Origin: Kitasatospora sp. CB01950 | GTDB taxonomy: Bacteria; Actinomycetota; Actinomycetes; Streptomycetales; Streptomycetaceae | NCBI RefSeq assembly: GCF_001905465.1 | Contig: NZ_LISX01000001.1 | Coordinates: 889,974-953,973 of the forward strand | Reading direction: 5' to 3' | DNA length: 64,000 bases | Shown here: positions 42,242 through 50,719 of the stretch, piece by piece | Layout of the letters: every line of letters begins with the position of its first letter | How positions within the stretch are numbered: position 1 is the stretch's first letter | The notes under the pieces: model-generated | What the model was told of the DNA's origin: nothing | The model's input: only the letters and a program-made list of their open reading frames with translations | Database searches by the model: none | Made by a program: the position numbers and the translations under genes

Positions 42242-44017
42242 TCAGACGTCCTTGATCTCGCAGAGCGCGGCGCCGCTGGAGACCGACTGGCCGACCTCGG
42301 CCTTCAGGCCGACGACGGTGCCCGCCTTGTGGGCGTTCAGCGGCTGCTCCATCTTCATCGCCTCCAGGACCACGATCAGCTCGCCCTCGGCGACGACCTG
42401 GCCCTCCTCGACGGCGACCTTGACGATGGTGCCCTGCATCGGCGAGGCCAGGGTGTCGCCGGAGACCGCGGACGCGGCCTTCTTGGCGCCCACCCGGCGC
42501 TTCGCCTTGCCCGCCGACGCGCCCGCGGCCGGGGCCGGGGCGACGCCCAGCGAGGACGGCAGCGACACCTCGATGCGCTTGCCGCCGACCTCGACCACCA
42601 CGGTCTCGCGGCCCTCGGGCTCGTCGCCGTCGCCGCCCGCACCGACGAACGCCGGGATGGTGTTGTCGAACTCGGTCTCGATCCAGCGGGTGAAGATCTG
42701 GAACGGGCCCTCGGAGCCGTGCACCTCGGGGGCGAACGCCGGGTCGGTGACCACGGCCTGGTGGAACGGGATGGCGGTGGCCATGCCCTCCACCTTGAAC
42801 TCCTCCAGGGCGCGCTTGGCGCGCTGCAGGGCCTGCTTGCGGTCGGTGCCGGTGACGATCAGCTTGGCGAGCAGCGAGTCCCAGGCGGGGCCGATCACCG
42901 AGCCGGACTCCACGCCGGCGTCCAGCCGGACACCCGGGCCGGACGGCGGGGCGAACAGCGTCACGGTGCCGGGCGCGGGCAGGAAGTTGCGGCCCGGGTC
43001 CTCGCCGTTGATCCGGAACTCGAACGAGTGACCGCGGATCTCCGGGTCGTCGTAGCCGAGCTCCTCGCCGTCGGCGATCCGGAACATCTCGCGGACCAGG
43101 TCGAGGCCGGTGACCTCCTCGGAGACCGGGTGCTCGACCTGCAGGCGGGTGTTGACCTCCAGGAAGGAGATCAGGCCGTCCTGGGAGACCAGGAACTCGC
43201 AGGTGCCGGCGCCGACGTAGCCCGCCTCGCGCAGGATCGCCTTGGACGCCCGGTACAGCTCGGCGTTCTGCTCGGCGGTCAGGAACGGCGCGGGGGCCTC
43301 CTCGACCAGCTTCTGGTGGCGGCGCTGCAGCGAGCAGTCACGGGTGGAGACGACCACCACGTTGCCGTGCCGGTCGGCCAGGCACTGGGTCTCCACGTGC
43401 CGCGGCTTGTCCAGGTACTGCTCGACGAAGCACTCGCCGCGGCCGAACGCGGCCACCGCCTCGCGCACCGCGGACTCGTACAGCTCCGGGATCTCCTCCA
43501 GCGTGCGGGCGACCTTCAGACCGCGGCCGCCGCCGCCGAACGCCGCCTTGATGGCGACCGGCAGGCCGTGCTCGGACGCGAACGCGACCACCTCGTCGGC
43601 CCCGGACACCGGGTCGGCGGTGCCCGCGACCAGCGGGGCGCCCGCGCGCTGCGCCACGTGCCGGGCGGTGACCTTGTCGCCCAGGTCGCGGATCGCCTGC
43701 GGCGGCGGGCCGATCCAGGTCAGGCCGGCGTCGAGCACGGCCTGCGCGAAGTCGGCGTTCTCGGACAGGAAGCCGTAGCCGGGGTGGATCGCGTCCGCTC
43801 CCGAGTCGGCGGCCGCCTTCAGGACCTTCGCGATGTCCAGGTAGCTGCTCGCGGGGGTGTCGCCGCCCAGCGCGTACGCCTCGTCGGCGGCTCGCACGTG
43901 CAGCGCGTCCCGGTCCGGCTCGGCGTACACGGCGACACTCGCGATACCGGCATCCCGGCACGCCCGGGCAACGCGGACAGCGATTTCGCCGCGATTGGCG
44001 ATGAGCACCTTGCGCAC
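42242..44017 (-). CDS. accA2: acyl-CoA carboxylase alpha subunit (biotin carboxylase + BCCP)
   Basis: 591 residues from a GTG at 44017 with AAGGGAG upstream. Biotin carboxylase domain about 1-450: [31 protein letters not shown], the glycine loop [30 protein letters not shown]. The C-terminal 75 residues are the biotin carboxyl carrier domain with the biotinyl Lys in EAMKMEQP. It carboxylates biotin for partner beta subunits such as the pccB-type protein at 51819; together they make malonyl- or methylmalonyl-CoA for fatty acid and polyketide synthesis. The 219 bases upstream (44018-44236) show no gene. Confidence 0.94.
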   Translation of the reverse strand: MRKVLIANRGEIAVRVARACRDAGIASVAVYAEPDRDALHVRAADEAYALGGDTPASSYLDIAKVLKAAADSGADAIHPGYGFLSENADFAQAVLDAGLTWIGPPPQAIRDLGDKVTARHVAQRAGAPLVAGTADPVSGADEVVAFASEHGLPVAIKAAFGGGGRGLKVARTLEEIPELYESAVREAVAAFGRGECFVEQYLDKPRHVETQCLADRHGNVVVVSTRDCSLQRRHQKLVEEAPAPFLTAEQNAELYRASKAILREAGYVGAGTCEFLVSQDGLISFLEVNTRLQVEHPVSEEVTGLDLVREMFRIADGEELGYDDPEIRGHSFEFRINGEDPGRNFLPAPGTVTLFAPPSGPGVRLDAGVESGSVIGPAWDSLLAKLIVTGTDRKQALQRAKRALEEFKVEGMATAIPFHQAVVTDPAFAPEVHGSEGPFQIFTRWIETEFDNTIPAFVGAGGDGDEPEGRETVVVEVGGKRIEVSLPSSLGVAPAPAAGASAGKAKRRVGAKKAASAVSGDTLASPMQGTIVKVAVEEGQVVAEGELIVVLEAMKMEQPLNAHKAGTVVGLKAEVGQSVSSGAALCEIKDV

Positions 44018-44236
44018 TGTGGCTCCCTTCTCGAACCTCGTCGAGTCTATGGATTGGAGGGTGCTACCGGCGAGTAGTCCCTGGTGGTGAGCGTGCTCAC
44101 ACGCTCGGTGTTCCGACTTCCGTACGGGTGGCGGCGGTTGGCGACGCGCCGCAGGCCGCGGGCGCGCGGCGAGCCGCGTGGGGGTGCCCGGTGAGCCGGG
44201 CGGGCGGGGTGGCCTTCGCCACACCGGGGCATCGGG

Positions 44237-44989
44237 TCAAGCGTCCGCCGGCTGCGGCCGGGTGGTCGCCTCGGCGGTCACGTCCGCCTCGAACTCGACG
44301 ACGTCCGGGCCGTACGCCCGGGCGTTGACCACCCGCAGCACCACCGCGAACGCCCCTTCCGGGCCGTGCCGGCGGGCCAGTGACCGGTGATGGGCGGCCA
44401 GGTACCGCACCGCCGCGTGGTTGGAGACCGCCGTCTGGCCGGCGATCAGGAACACCGGCCGGCTGCCCGGCCGCAGGTGCACCCGGGCCAGCAGCGCGTA
44501 CGCCGTCCCGCCCGGTTGCTCGGCGGACGTCCGGAACGCGAACTCGCGGTCCCCGACCAGCAGCGTGCGCACCGGGTGCCCGGCGGTGTCCGGCGGGGCG
44601 ACGAACGCCGCGCCGGGCAGCCAGGACGCCAGGTGGGCGGCCGTCCGCTCGTTGCTGTCCGGGCCTCCGACGCAGAACTCGGTCTTGTCGCCGAGGCCTT
44701 GGCGCACCTCGTCGTGCGAGGTCAGCACCGCCCGGGCGCCGCACTCGCGGACCAGCGCGGCCAGTTCCATCAGCGCGTACACGTCGTCACGGGCCACGCT
44801 CTTCGGATCGGTCGTGCCCGCGTGCCGGTTGGCGACCAGCAGCGCCTCGCCGTCGGCCGGCAGTCCGAAGAACGCCCGCTCCCGCTCCAGGCGCCGCCGC
44901 CGGCGCAGCGTCTGCGCCAGCCAGCCCAGCCCGGCGCTGATCGCCGAAGCGACCAGGCCCAGCACGACGTTCAGCACACCATCGGTCAT
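44237..44989 (-). CDS. membrane-anchored protein of unknown function
   Basis: 250 residues from the ATG at 44989 (GGAAG ribosome site). One N-terminal membrane helix (about 5-25, LNVVLGLVASAISAGLGWLA), a basic stop-transfer RRRRRLERERAF, then a cytoplasmic domain of about 215 residues with FFGLPADGEALLVANRHAG, ARDDVYALMELAALVRECGA and KTEFCVGGPDSNERTAAHLASWLPG. The Gly/Pro/Asp/Asn cluster looks like a ligand pocket, but I do not recognise the family. Single gene, divergent from a lipoprotein hydrolase. Confidence 0.78.
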   Translation of the reverse strand: MTDGVLNVVLGLVASAISAGLGWLAQTLRRRRRLERERAFFGLPADGEALLVANRHAGTTDPKSVARDDVYALMELAALVRECGARAVLTSHDEVRQGLGDKTEFCVGGPDSNERTAAHLASWLPGAAFVAPPDTAGHPVRTLLVGDREFAFRTSAEQPGGTAYALLARVHLRPGSRPVFLIAGQTAVSNHAAVRYLAAHHRSLARRHGPEGAFAVVLRVVNARAYGPDVVEFEADVTAEATTRPQPADA

Positions 44990-45151
44990 CTTCCGCTTCC
45001 CGTCGCCCCTTTCCGGTCCGGCTCGCCAGCCTAATGGCGGCCACCGGCCCGGGAGGTGGAACTGTGCGACAGATGTGCGGCCCCTGTTCTGTCCGATTCC
45101 GCACCTTGCGAACCGGAATCGCGTCACCCTTTTCGGGGGCCGACATAACAG

Positions 45152-45194
45152 AATGGTTCAGACCATTGACCCGGATCGCGGCCGTCCATAGCGT
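45152..45194 (+). promoter_or_regulatory. promoter with overlapping dyad, alpha/beta-hydrolase lipoprotein gene
   Basis: TTGACC (45166-45171), 17 bases, TAGCGT (45189-45194): a good sigma-70/HrdB-type promoter 41 bases upstream of the start codon. A perfect dyad, AATGGT (45152-45157) and ACCATT (45162-45167), overlaps the -35 box, as a repressor or activator site would. Confidence 0.65.
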
Positions 45195-45234
45195 CGCAGC
45201 CACCACCACAATCCGCAGAATTCACGGGGGAATC

Positions 45235-45996
45235 GTGAAGCGATCCATGCTGCCCGGCGCGCTCGCCGCCATCGCCCTGGTGCTCACCGCCTGCTCCAGC
45301 AGCGGGAGTTCGACCAAAGCGGCGCCCGCGTCGACGCCCGCGCCGACGCCCAGCGCCACGATCTACGGGTGCCTCACCCAAGAGCAGTCCAAGGGCGCGT
45401 TCACCCTCGACGCGGGCACGGCCGGCGGCAGCAGCCTGAAGGCCTACTACCGCGACTCGGACGCCGGCGGGGCGAAGACGGCGGTGATCTTCTCGCACCA
45501 GCTGAGCGGATCGCTGTGCGAATGGGCGCCGTACTTCGCCGACTTCACCAAGTCCGGGTACGCGGTGCTGGCCTTCACCTCCGAGAACGACGTCACCGAG
45601 GGCATCAAGGCCGCCGCCGGAAAGCTCAAGGAGAAGGGCGTCACCGGGCTCGCGCTGATCGGCGCCTCCAAGGGCGGCACCGCCTCGCTGGTCGCCGCCA
45701 ACCAGCAGAACCCGCTGCCGGTCAAGGCCGTGGTCTCGCTCAGCGCGCCCGACGTGTTCCCGCTGTACAACGCGGCGGTAGCGGTCAAGTCGGTGAAGAT
45801 CCCGACCTACTTCGCCGCGGAGGAGAAGGACGCGCCGTTCAACGCCAACGCCAAGGCGCTGTACGAGGCCTCGGCGGCCGAGGACAAGCAGCTGAAGATC
45901 TACCCCGGCGTCAACCACGGCTCCCTGCTGCTCAAGGACGGCGCGCTGCCCGACGTCAAGGCCTACCTGGCCAAGCACGCCCCCGCGGCGGGCTGA
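45235..45996 (+). CDS. alpha/beta-hydrolase (dienelactone hydrolase-like) lipoprotein
   Basis: 253 residues from a GTG at 45235 (ACGGGGGA site). Lipobox LTAC (about residue 20), then a Ser/Pro/Ala linker. The hydrolase fold has the nucleophile elbow GASKGG (Ser at about 140) and a final His in GVNHGS; the acid may be the Asp in EEKDAPF. Four cysteine-free core strands lie between. It should act on the outer face of the cell; substrate unknown. It is convergent with maf (8-base gap). Confidence 0.83.
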   Translation: MKRSMLPGALAAIALVLTACSSSGSSTKAAPASTPAPTPSATIYGCLTQEQSKGAFTLDAGTAGGSSLKAYYRDSDAGGAKTAVIFSHQLSGSLCEWAPYFADFTKSGYAVLAFTSENDVTEGIKAAAGKLKEKGVTGLALIGASKGGTASLVAANQQNPLPVKAVVSLSAPDVFPLYNAAVAVKSVKIPTYFAAEEKDAPFNANAKALYEASAAEDKQLKIYPGVNHGSLLLKDGALPDVKAYLAKHAPAAG

Positions 45997-46004
45997 CCCG
46001 GGGA

Positions 46005-46616
46005 TCAGGCCCAGAGGTCGGTGATGCGGACGTCGAGCTCGGCGAGCAGGCGGCGCAGCAGCGGCAGGGACAGGCCGATGACGTTGCCGGGGTCGCCGTC
46101 GATCCCCTCCACGAACGGTGCGGAGCGGCCGTCCAGGGTGAACGCCCCGGCCACGTGCAGCGGTTCGCCGGAGGCGACGTAGGCGGCGACCTCGGCGTCG
46201 TCCGGGGTGCCGAACCGGACGGTGGTGGAGGCGGTGGCCTTCGCCTGCCGGCCGGTGGCGGTGTCGATCACGCAGTGGCCGGTGCGCAGCACGCCCGCAC
46301 GGCCGCGCATCGACTGCCAGCGCCGCACCGCCTCGTCGGCGTCGGCGGGCTTGCCGAGCGCCTCGCCGTCCAGCTCCAGCACCGAGTCGCAGCCGATCAC
46401 CAGCGGCGGCTCGCCGGGCTCGCCGGACAGTTCGGCGGCGATCTTCTCGGCCTTCGCCACGGCCAGCACCAGCGCCAGTTCGCCGGGCGTCGGCGCGGAC
46501 AGCGCGTCCTCGTCGACCCCGCTCACCCGGACCAGCGGGTCCAGGCCCGCCTGCCGCAGCAGGCCCAGCCGGGCGGGGGAGGCGGACGCGAGAACGAGCG
46601 GGCGGCGAGCGGTCAT
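46005..46616 (-). CDS. Maf family nucleotide pyrophosphatase
   Basis: 203 residues. Maf motifs: [45 protein letters not shown] and [33 protein letters not shown]. Members hydrolyse modified or canonical nucleoside triphosphates (dTTP/UTP/CTP or m7GTP) and affect septum formation. TAGGCT is 6 bases before the ATG at 46616 on the minus strand, a leaderless pattern. In streptomycetes it lies among the acyl-CoA carboxylase genes, as here. Confidence 0.92.
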   Translation of the reverse strand: MTARRPLVLASASPARLGLLRQAGLDPLVRVSGVDEDALSAPTPGELALVLAVAKAEKIAAELSGEPGEPPLVIGCDSVLELDGEALGKPADADEAVRRWQSMRGRAGVLRTGHCVIDTATGRQAKATASTTVRFGTPDDAEVAAYVASGEPLHVAGAFTLDGRSAPFVEGIDGDPGNVIGLSLPLLRRLLAELDVRITDLWA

Positions 46617-46690
46617 GCCCTCAGCCTAGTGCCGCGGCAGGCAGCCTCCGCCCCGTCGCGCAAAGGCCGCCTGCCGCGGCACTGGCCGCG

Positions 46691-46816
46691 CTACGCCAGC
46701 ACCAGCGCCGTCGCGATCATGGCCAGCACCGCCATCACCACCGCTGTGCGATGCAGCCTGCGCTGCACCTCGCGGGCCTCGGGCGACGGCTCGTCACGGG
46801 GGTCTGACCAGAGCAT
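46691..46816 (-). CDS. 41-residue single-helix membrane protein
   Basis: Too short for usual ORF cut-offs. It starts MLWSDPRDEPSPEAREVQRR (acidic, then basic amphipathic), then a hydrophobic helix (AVVMAVLAMIATALVLA) up to the stop. Position next to maf and near accE/pccB, and the acidic DP..EP start, fit the small conserved streptomycete membrane protein that I recall being annotated as morphogenic membrane protein MmpA. This assignment is from memory and uncertain; the coding call rests on composition and topology. Confidence 0.6.
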   Translation of the reverse strand: MLWSDPRDEPSPEAREVQRRLHRTAVVMAVLAMIATALVLA

Positions 46817-47057
46817 TCGATCAGCCTGCAACGCGGACCGGGTGCGGCGCCTGAGTATCCGTACTCAGTCCCGGCACGGGCGATAGTTCCGGTGCCTGCT
46901 TGACGCCGTGCCCCCGTGCCCCTCCAATGGACCCACTGACTTGTCCGGTTCATGATCGGTGCCGTGCGGGGCGCCGATCTCCCCCGCGAACCGACGACAC
47001 GTCAACGGTCAGGGCACGTACGGCAGACCACCCCACTGGTTCCGGCTGAGGAGATCC

Positions 47058-47477
47058 ATGTCCGACCTCGTCACCACCGCAAGGGCCGCCACCGACGCGG
47101 CCCGCCCGCACCTCGTCGCGCTCTACCGGGTCATCACCGGCCTGCTCTTCGCCTGCCACGGCGCCGCCTCGCTGTTCGGCGTCCTCGGCGGGGCGCACGG
47201 CGGCGGCACCGTCCCGGCCGGCAGCTGGCCCGGCTGGTACGCCGCCGTCATCCAGCTCGTCTGCGGCCTGCTCGTCCTGTTCGGCATCGGCACCCGGACC
47301 GCCGCGCTGGCCGCCTCCGGCTCGATGGCCTACGCCTACTTCAGCGTCCACCAGCAGACCGCGCTGTTCCCGCTGCAGAACGGCGGCGAGCCCGCCGTGC
47401 TGTTCTGCTGGGCGTTCCTGCTCATCGCCGCCGTGGGCCCCGGCAGCTTTGCACTCGGCAGCCGCCTCGCCCGCTGA
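47058..47477 (+). CDS. DoxX family membrane protein
   Basis: 139 residues from the ATG at 47058, which has TGAGGAG as ribosome site (the frame extends upstream to 46959 without family similarity). Four membrane helices: LYRVITGLLFACHGAASLFG (DoxX first helix with the conserved R and H), the AGWYAAVIQLVCGLLVLFGIGTR stretch, then SMAYAYFSVHQ and FLLIAAVGPG. DoxX proteins take part in redox/thiol stress complexes in mycobacteria. Convergent with the GGDEF gene, with a hairpin between. Confidence 0.9.
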   Translation: MSDLVTTARAATDAARPHLVALYRVITGLLFACHGAASLFGVLGGAHGGGTVPAGSWPGWYAAVIQLVCGLLVLFGIGTRTAALAASGSMAYAYFSVHQQTALFPLQNGGEPAVLFCWAFLLIAAVGPGSFALGSRLAR

Positions 47478-47497
47478 GCGGGCAGGCGCGACACGCA

Positions 47498-47527
47498 GGC
47501 GGGTGCGAGGACAGGGGCGCACCCGCC
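47498..47527. terminator. bidirectional terminator between doxX and GGDEF gene
   Basis: Perfect 10-bp stem (47498-47507 with 47518-47527) with a 10-base loop in the 63-base gap between convergent stops. Confidence 0.75.
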
Positions 47528-47540
47528 CGCTTGCCCGGCG

Positions 47541-49301
47541 TCAGGACGGCGGCGGGGAGCACGGCCCCGACAGGGCCACCGCCACCAGTGCCCGCAGCGC
47601 CGACGTGACCTGGCCGAGCGGCAGCGTGGAATCGTCGGCGAACAGCTCCACCAGCCAGCCGCCCGCCGGGTTGGCGCCGCCCGCCGCGACCATCGCCCGG
47701 TACCCGGACACCACCATCACCGCCTCCTCCGCGGCGTCGTTGCCCGCCGCGCCGGCCCGCAGCGCGAACGCCCCGCCGGTCACCGCCCGGCCGGTCAACG
47801 GATAGTGCCGCAGGTCGAACACCGCGTCCGGGGCCTCGATCTGCGCCCGCTGGGTCTGCGCCCGCGCCGACGCCGGGCCGCCCGTCATCCGGTACACCGC
47901 GTGCCGCGAGGTGCGCATCAGCGGCGAACCCGGCGGCACGTACGACACCCACCAGCCCACCGCGTTCAGCAGCCGCGACGCGGTCTCCGCGACCACCGAC
48001 AGCCGTCCCAGGGTGTCCGCCGGGTGCGTCACCACGCCCTGCACCCCGCCCTGGTCCAGCGCCGCCAGCACCGCCGCCAGCAACTGGCCCGGATCGGCGC
48101 TGTGCGCCGAACCCCGGAACCGCCGCCGGTCGCCGTTCGGCCGGCCGCCCGGCGACCGCCGGCTGTCCGCGAGCTGCACCACCGGATCCGGCGCGAACCC
48201 CGGACCGTGGCCCCGCCCCGCCACCACCGGGTGCGCCGCCCGGGCCGCCTTCGCCCGGTACTGCGCGGCGTCCGCCAGCCGGAACAGCCGGTCCGCCGTG
48301 GTCACCGGGCCGATCGAGTCCCCGGTCGACGCGATTCCGCAGGCGACGCCCTCGCCGTCCGTCAACTCCAGTGCGCGGGTGCACAGTTCCTCCGCCACCG
48401 CGACCACCTCGTCCGCGGACCGGCCCTCCGCGAGCAGACAGAACTCGTCGCCGCCGAGCCGCGCCGCGAGGCTGTCCGGCAGCTTCGCCGCGGCCAGCGA
48501 CAACTGGTGCGCGAACCGCTCCAGCAGCCGGTCGCCCATCTCGTGGCCCAGCTGGTCGTTGACCCGCTTCAACCCGTTCACGTCGCACACCACCAGCGAG
48601 ACCACCACGCCGTCCCGGGTGTGCGCCTTCAACGCCTCCTCCAGCCGGGCGTCCACCGCGCGACGGTTCGCCAGGCCGGTCAGCGCGTCGGTGAACGCCA
48701 GCCTGCGCAGGTCGGCGACCCGTTCGGTCTGGGCGAGGCCGGCCGAGATCTGCGCCGCCAGCAGCGTCGCGTACTCGGCGTCGGCGTCCGTGAACACCGG
48801 CATGCCGATGCCGCGCGCCAGATACAGCTCGCCCCACGCCTGGCCGTGCAGCACGATCGGGGCGACCAGGCAGCAGCCGCGGCCGCGCCGCCGCAGGCCT
48901 GCGGCGCGCGAGCGGCAGAACGCGCCGGAGGCCGGGAGCGGATGACCGGCGTGCGGGCCGAGATCCTCCGCCGTCTGCACCCACGCCCGGGGGAGACGGC
49001 CGGTGGTCCAGTGCTCCTCCAGGTACGTCACGATCTCCGGGAAGTCCGCGACCGGGTACGACTCGTCCTCCGGAAGCTCCTCCTCGCCCGGCGCGAGGTC
49101 TCCGTGGTTCACCAGCACCCGCAGGCGGCCCGACTCGCGGTCCCACACCGAGACCGCCGCCATCGTCGCCCCCAGTGCGGACGTCGCCCGCGAGGCCGCC
49201 GCGCGAACTGCTTCCAGCGGGGTCGGCGCCCCGGCCATCGCCTGCGCGAGCTCCACCACCGCCTGCAACCGCGAGTCCGGCGCCGCCGCCTGGTCAGTCA
49301 T
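47541..49301 (-). CDS. GAF-GGDEF(-GAF) diguanylate cyclase
   Basis: 586 residues from the ATG at 49301. N-terminal GAF about 8-195 (LQAVVELAQAMAGAPTPLEAVRAAASR, VLHGQAWGELYLARG). The GGDEF domain is about 215-380: DALTGLANRRAVDARL, DVNGLKRVNDQLGHEMGD and the intact active site RLGGDEFCLLAEG. No RxxD product-inhibition site precedes it. The C-terminal 180 residues (LLNAVGWWVSYVPPGS) look like a second, GAF-like sensor. It should make cyclic di-GMP in response to a bound ligand. By position it is likely the orthologue of SCO4931, named cdgE in S. coelicolor (from memory). It lies next to the adenylate cyclase gene. Confidence 0.88.
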   Translation of the reverse strand: MTDQAAAPDSRLQAVVELAQAMAGAPTPLEAVRAAASRATSALGATMAAVSVWDRESGRLRVLVNHGDLAPGEEELPEDESYPVADFPEIVTYLEEHWTTGRLPRAWVQTAEDLGPHAGHPLPASGAFCRSRAAGLRRRGRGCCLVAPIVLHGQAWGELYLARGIGMPVFTDADAEYATLLAAQISAGLAQTERVADLRRLAFTDALTGLANRRAVDARLEEALKAHTRDGVVVSLVVCDVNGLKRVNDQLGHEMGDRLLERFAHQLSLAAAKLPDSLAARLGGDEFCLLAEGRSADEVVAVAEELCTRALELTDGEGVACGIASTGDSIGPVTTADRLFRLADAAQYRAKAARAAHPVVAGRGHGPGFAPDPVVQLADSRRSPGGRPNGDRRRFRGSAHSADPGQLLAAVLAALDQGGVQGVVTHPADTLGRLSVVAETASRLLNAVGWWVSYVPPGSPLMRTSRHAVYRMTGGPASARAQTQRAQIEAPDAVFDLRHYPLTGRAVTGGAFALRAGAAGNDAAEEAVMVVSGYRAMVAAGGANPAGGWLVELFADDSTLPLGQVTSALRALVAVALSGPCSPPPS

Positions 49302-49366
49302 CGTCGCCACATTCCCTCCCGCGGGCCGTTTCATCCAGCCTAGGTCGGTTTGGGTGATTTGTGGTG

Positions 49367-49443
49367 GCACCACCAGGGGCGCGTGGGGGTACCTCCCAGC
49401 CCGCTAGGGCTGGGGGAGAACCCCCACGCGCCCCTGGTGGTGC
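49367..49443. repeat. 77-bp near-perfect inverted repeat (dispersed palindrome type)
   Basis: Outer arms of 23 bp are perfect (49367-49389 with 49421-49443) and inner arms of 8 bp are perfect (49395-49402 with 49407-49414). It abuts the stop of the adenylate cyclase gene. The inner block (CCCAGCCC / GGGCTGGG around GCTA) resembles a short palindrome that I recall at many Streptomyces intergenic sites. It can act as terminator for the cyclase gene. Confidence 0.85.
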
Positions 49444-50535
49444 TCAGCCGGTGGCGGTGGGGGTGCGGGTGAGGAGCCACGGTTCGACCAGGCCGAGGCC
49501 GCGGACCGGGCGGCGCCACATGGGCTGGAGGTGGAAGCGGTGGCCGGGTGCAGGGGGCCCCTCGGGAAGAGTCGCGGTGCCGTTGTGTTCGAGGGCCGTG
49601 GCGAGTTCGCCGTCGACCAGGACGGCGTCCTTCGGGGCGATGGAGGTGAGGCGGGAGGCGAGGTTGACGGTGGTGCCGAAGACGTCGCCCATGCGGGAGG
49701 TGACGGTGCCGAAGGCCATGCCGACGCGGAGGGCGGGCATGTTGTCCTCCTTGGCGAGCGTCTCGACCAGGGAGAGGGCGATCTCGGCGACGGTGGCCGG
49801 GTCCTCGGAGACGAAGAGGATCTCGTCGCCGAGCGTCTTGACGACGCGTCCGCCCTGGCCGGCGATCAGGTCGGAGCAGGTGTTCTCGAAGCCTTCGACG
49901 AGTTCGCCGAGTTCCTCTTCCTCCAGGCGGCGGGAGAGCCGGGTGAAGCCGACCAGGTCGGCGAAGGCGACGGCGAGGCGGCCGGAGGTGGTCTCGTGGT
50001 CCTCGGCGGCCTGGACCACGCGGCCGGTGACGGCGGCGAGTTGGCGGCGCCAGACGTAGACGAGGAACTGTTCGAGCTCGGGGAGGAGCAGTTCGACCAG
50101 CGGGTAGGCGACGTCGGAGCGGGTCAGGCCGGGTTCGACGGCCTGGGTGAGGTTGTCGAGGAAGGTGTCCATCTGCCAGCCGGCGAGTCGCGCGGTGGTC
50201 TGGCCGGTGGAGCGGGCGACCTGGATCGCCATGGGTTCGCTGAGCAGCCCGGACTCGATCAGGCCGGCCAGGCGGCGCAGCGCGATCACGTCGTTGTCGT
50301 TGAGGGCCCGGGACTGGCCGATGTCGGGGAAGCCCATGGCGCGCCAGAAGCGGGTGGCGAGGTCCATCGGGACCTCGGCGGCGCGCGCGGCCTGGTACGG
50401 GGTGTACTTGCGCGGCGCGTCGAGGATGAGCCGCTCAAGGTCGGTGGCGACGGTGGTCTCGTCCGTCGCTTCGAGCGCGTCGGCGGGAGTGCCGTCGTTG
50501 CCGGAGCCCGTCGTGGCGCCGCCGTTGTCTGTCAC
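49444..50535 (-). CDS. cya: class III adenylate cyclase with Rv1264-like regulatory domain
   Basis: 363 residues from a GTG at 50535. Residues about 40-160 (YTPYQAARAAEVPMDLATRFWRAMGFPD, ALNDNDVIALRRLAGLIESG) match the autoinhibitory helical domain of M. tuberculosis Rv1264-type cyclases. The catalytic domain is about 180-345: metal Asp in AFADLVGFTRL and LGDEILF, the substrate Lys in VVKTLGDE, and the Asn and transition-state Arg in NLASRLTS. It makes cAMP, which in streptomycetes acts with Crp in germination and antibiotic control. By position it corresponds to S. coelicolor SCO4928 (from memory). Leftward, downstream of birA. Confidence 0.92.
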   Translation of the reverse strand: MTDNGGATTGSGNDGTPADALEATDETTVATDLERLILDAPRKYTPYQAARAAEVPMDLATRFWRAMGFPDIGQSRALNDNDVIALRRLAGLIESGLLSEPMAIQVARSTGQTTARLAGWQMDTFLDNLTQAVEPGLTRSDVAYPLVELLLPELEQFLVYVWRRQLAAVTGRVVQAAEDHETTSGRLAVAFADLVGFTRLSRRLEEEELGELVEGFENTCSDLIAGQGGRVVKTLGDEILFVSEDPATVAEIALSLVETLAKEDNMPALRVGMAFGTVTSRMGDVFGTTVNLASRLTSIAPKDAVLVDGELATALEHNGTATLPEGPPAPGHRFHLQPMWRRPVRGLGLVEPWLLTRTPTATG

Positions 50536-50719
50536 CGGTCCGTCCCCGTGCGTTCGAGCACTTGTGTCTTGCCGTCCTCGGGGTTCGGGTACGCGACCAC
50601 CGCAGGGGGTAGTGGCGAGCCTCACACCGCTGCCAGGTGGAATGTTCGCACGGAATCGCGTAATCCGGGGCATCCGCCCGACAGCCGGTCCGAGGGTTCC
50701 GGTGGGTGAGACCGGCCCG

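Noticed and set aside
42329..44077. 582-codon plus-strand frame opposite the acyl-CoA carboxylase alpha subunit
   Set aside because: Antisense to a gene with unmistakable biotin carboxylase and BCCP motifs; no motif of its own.
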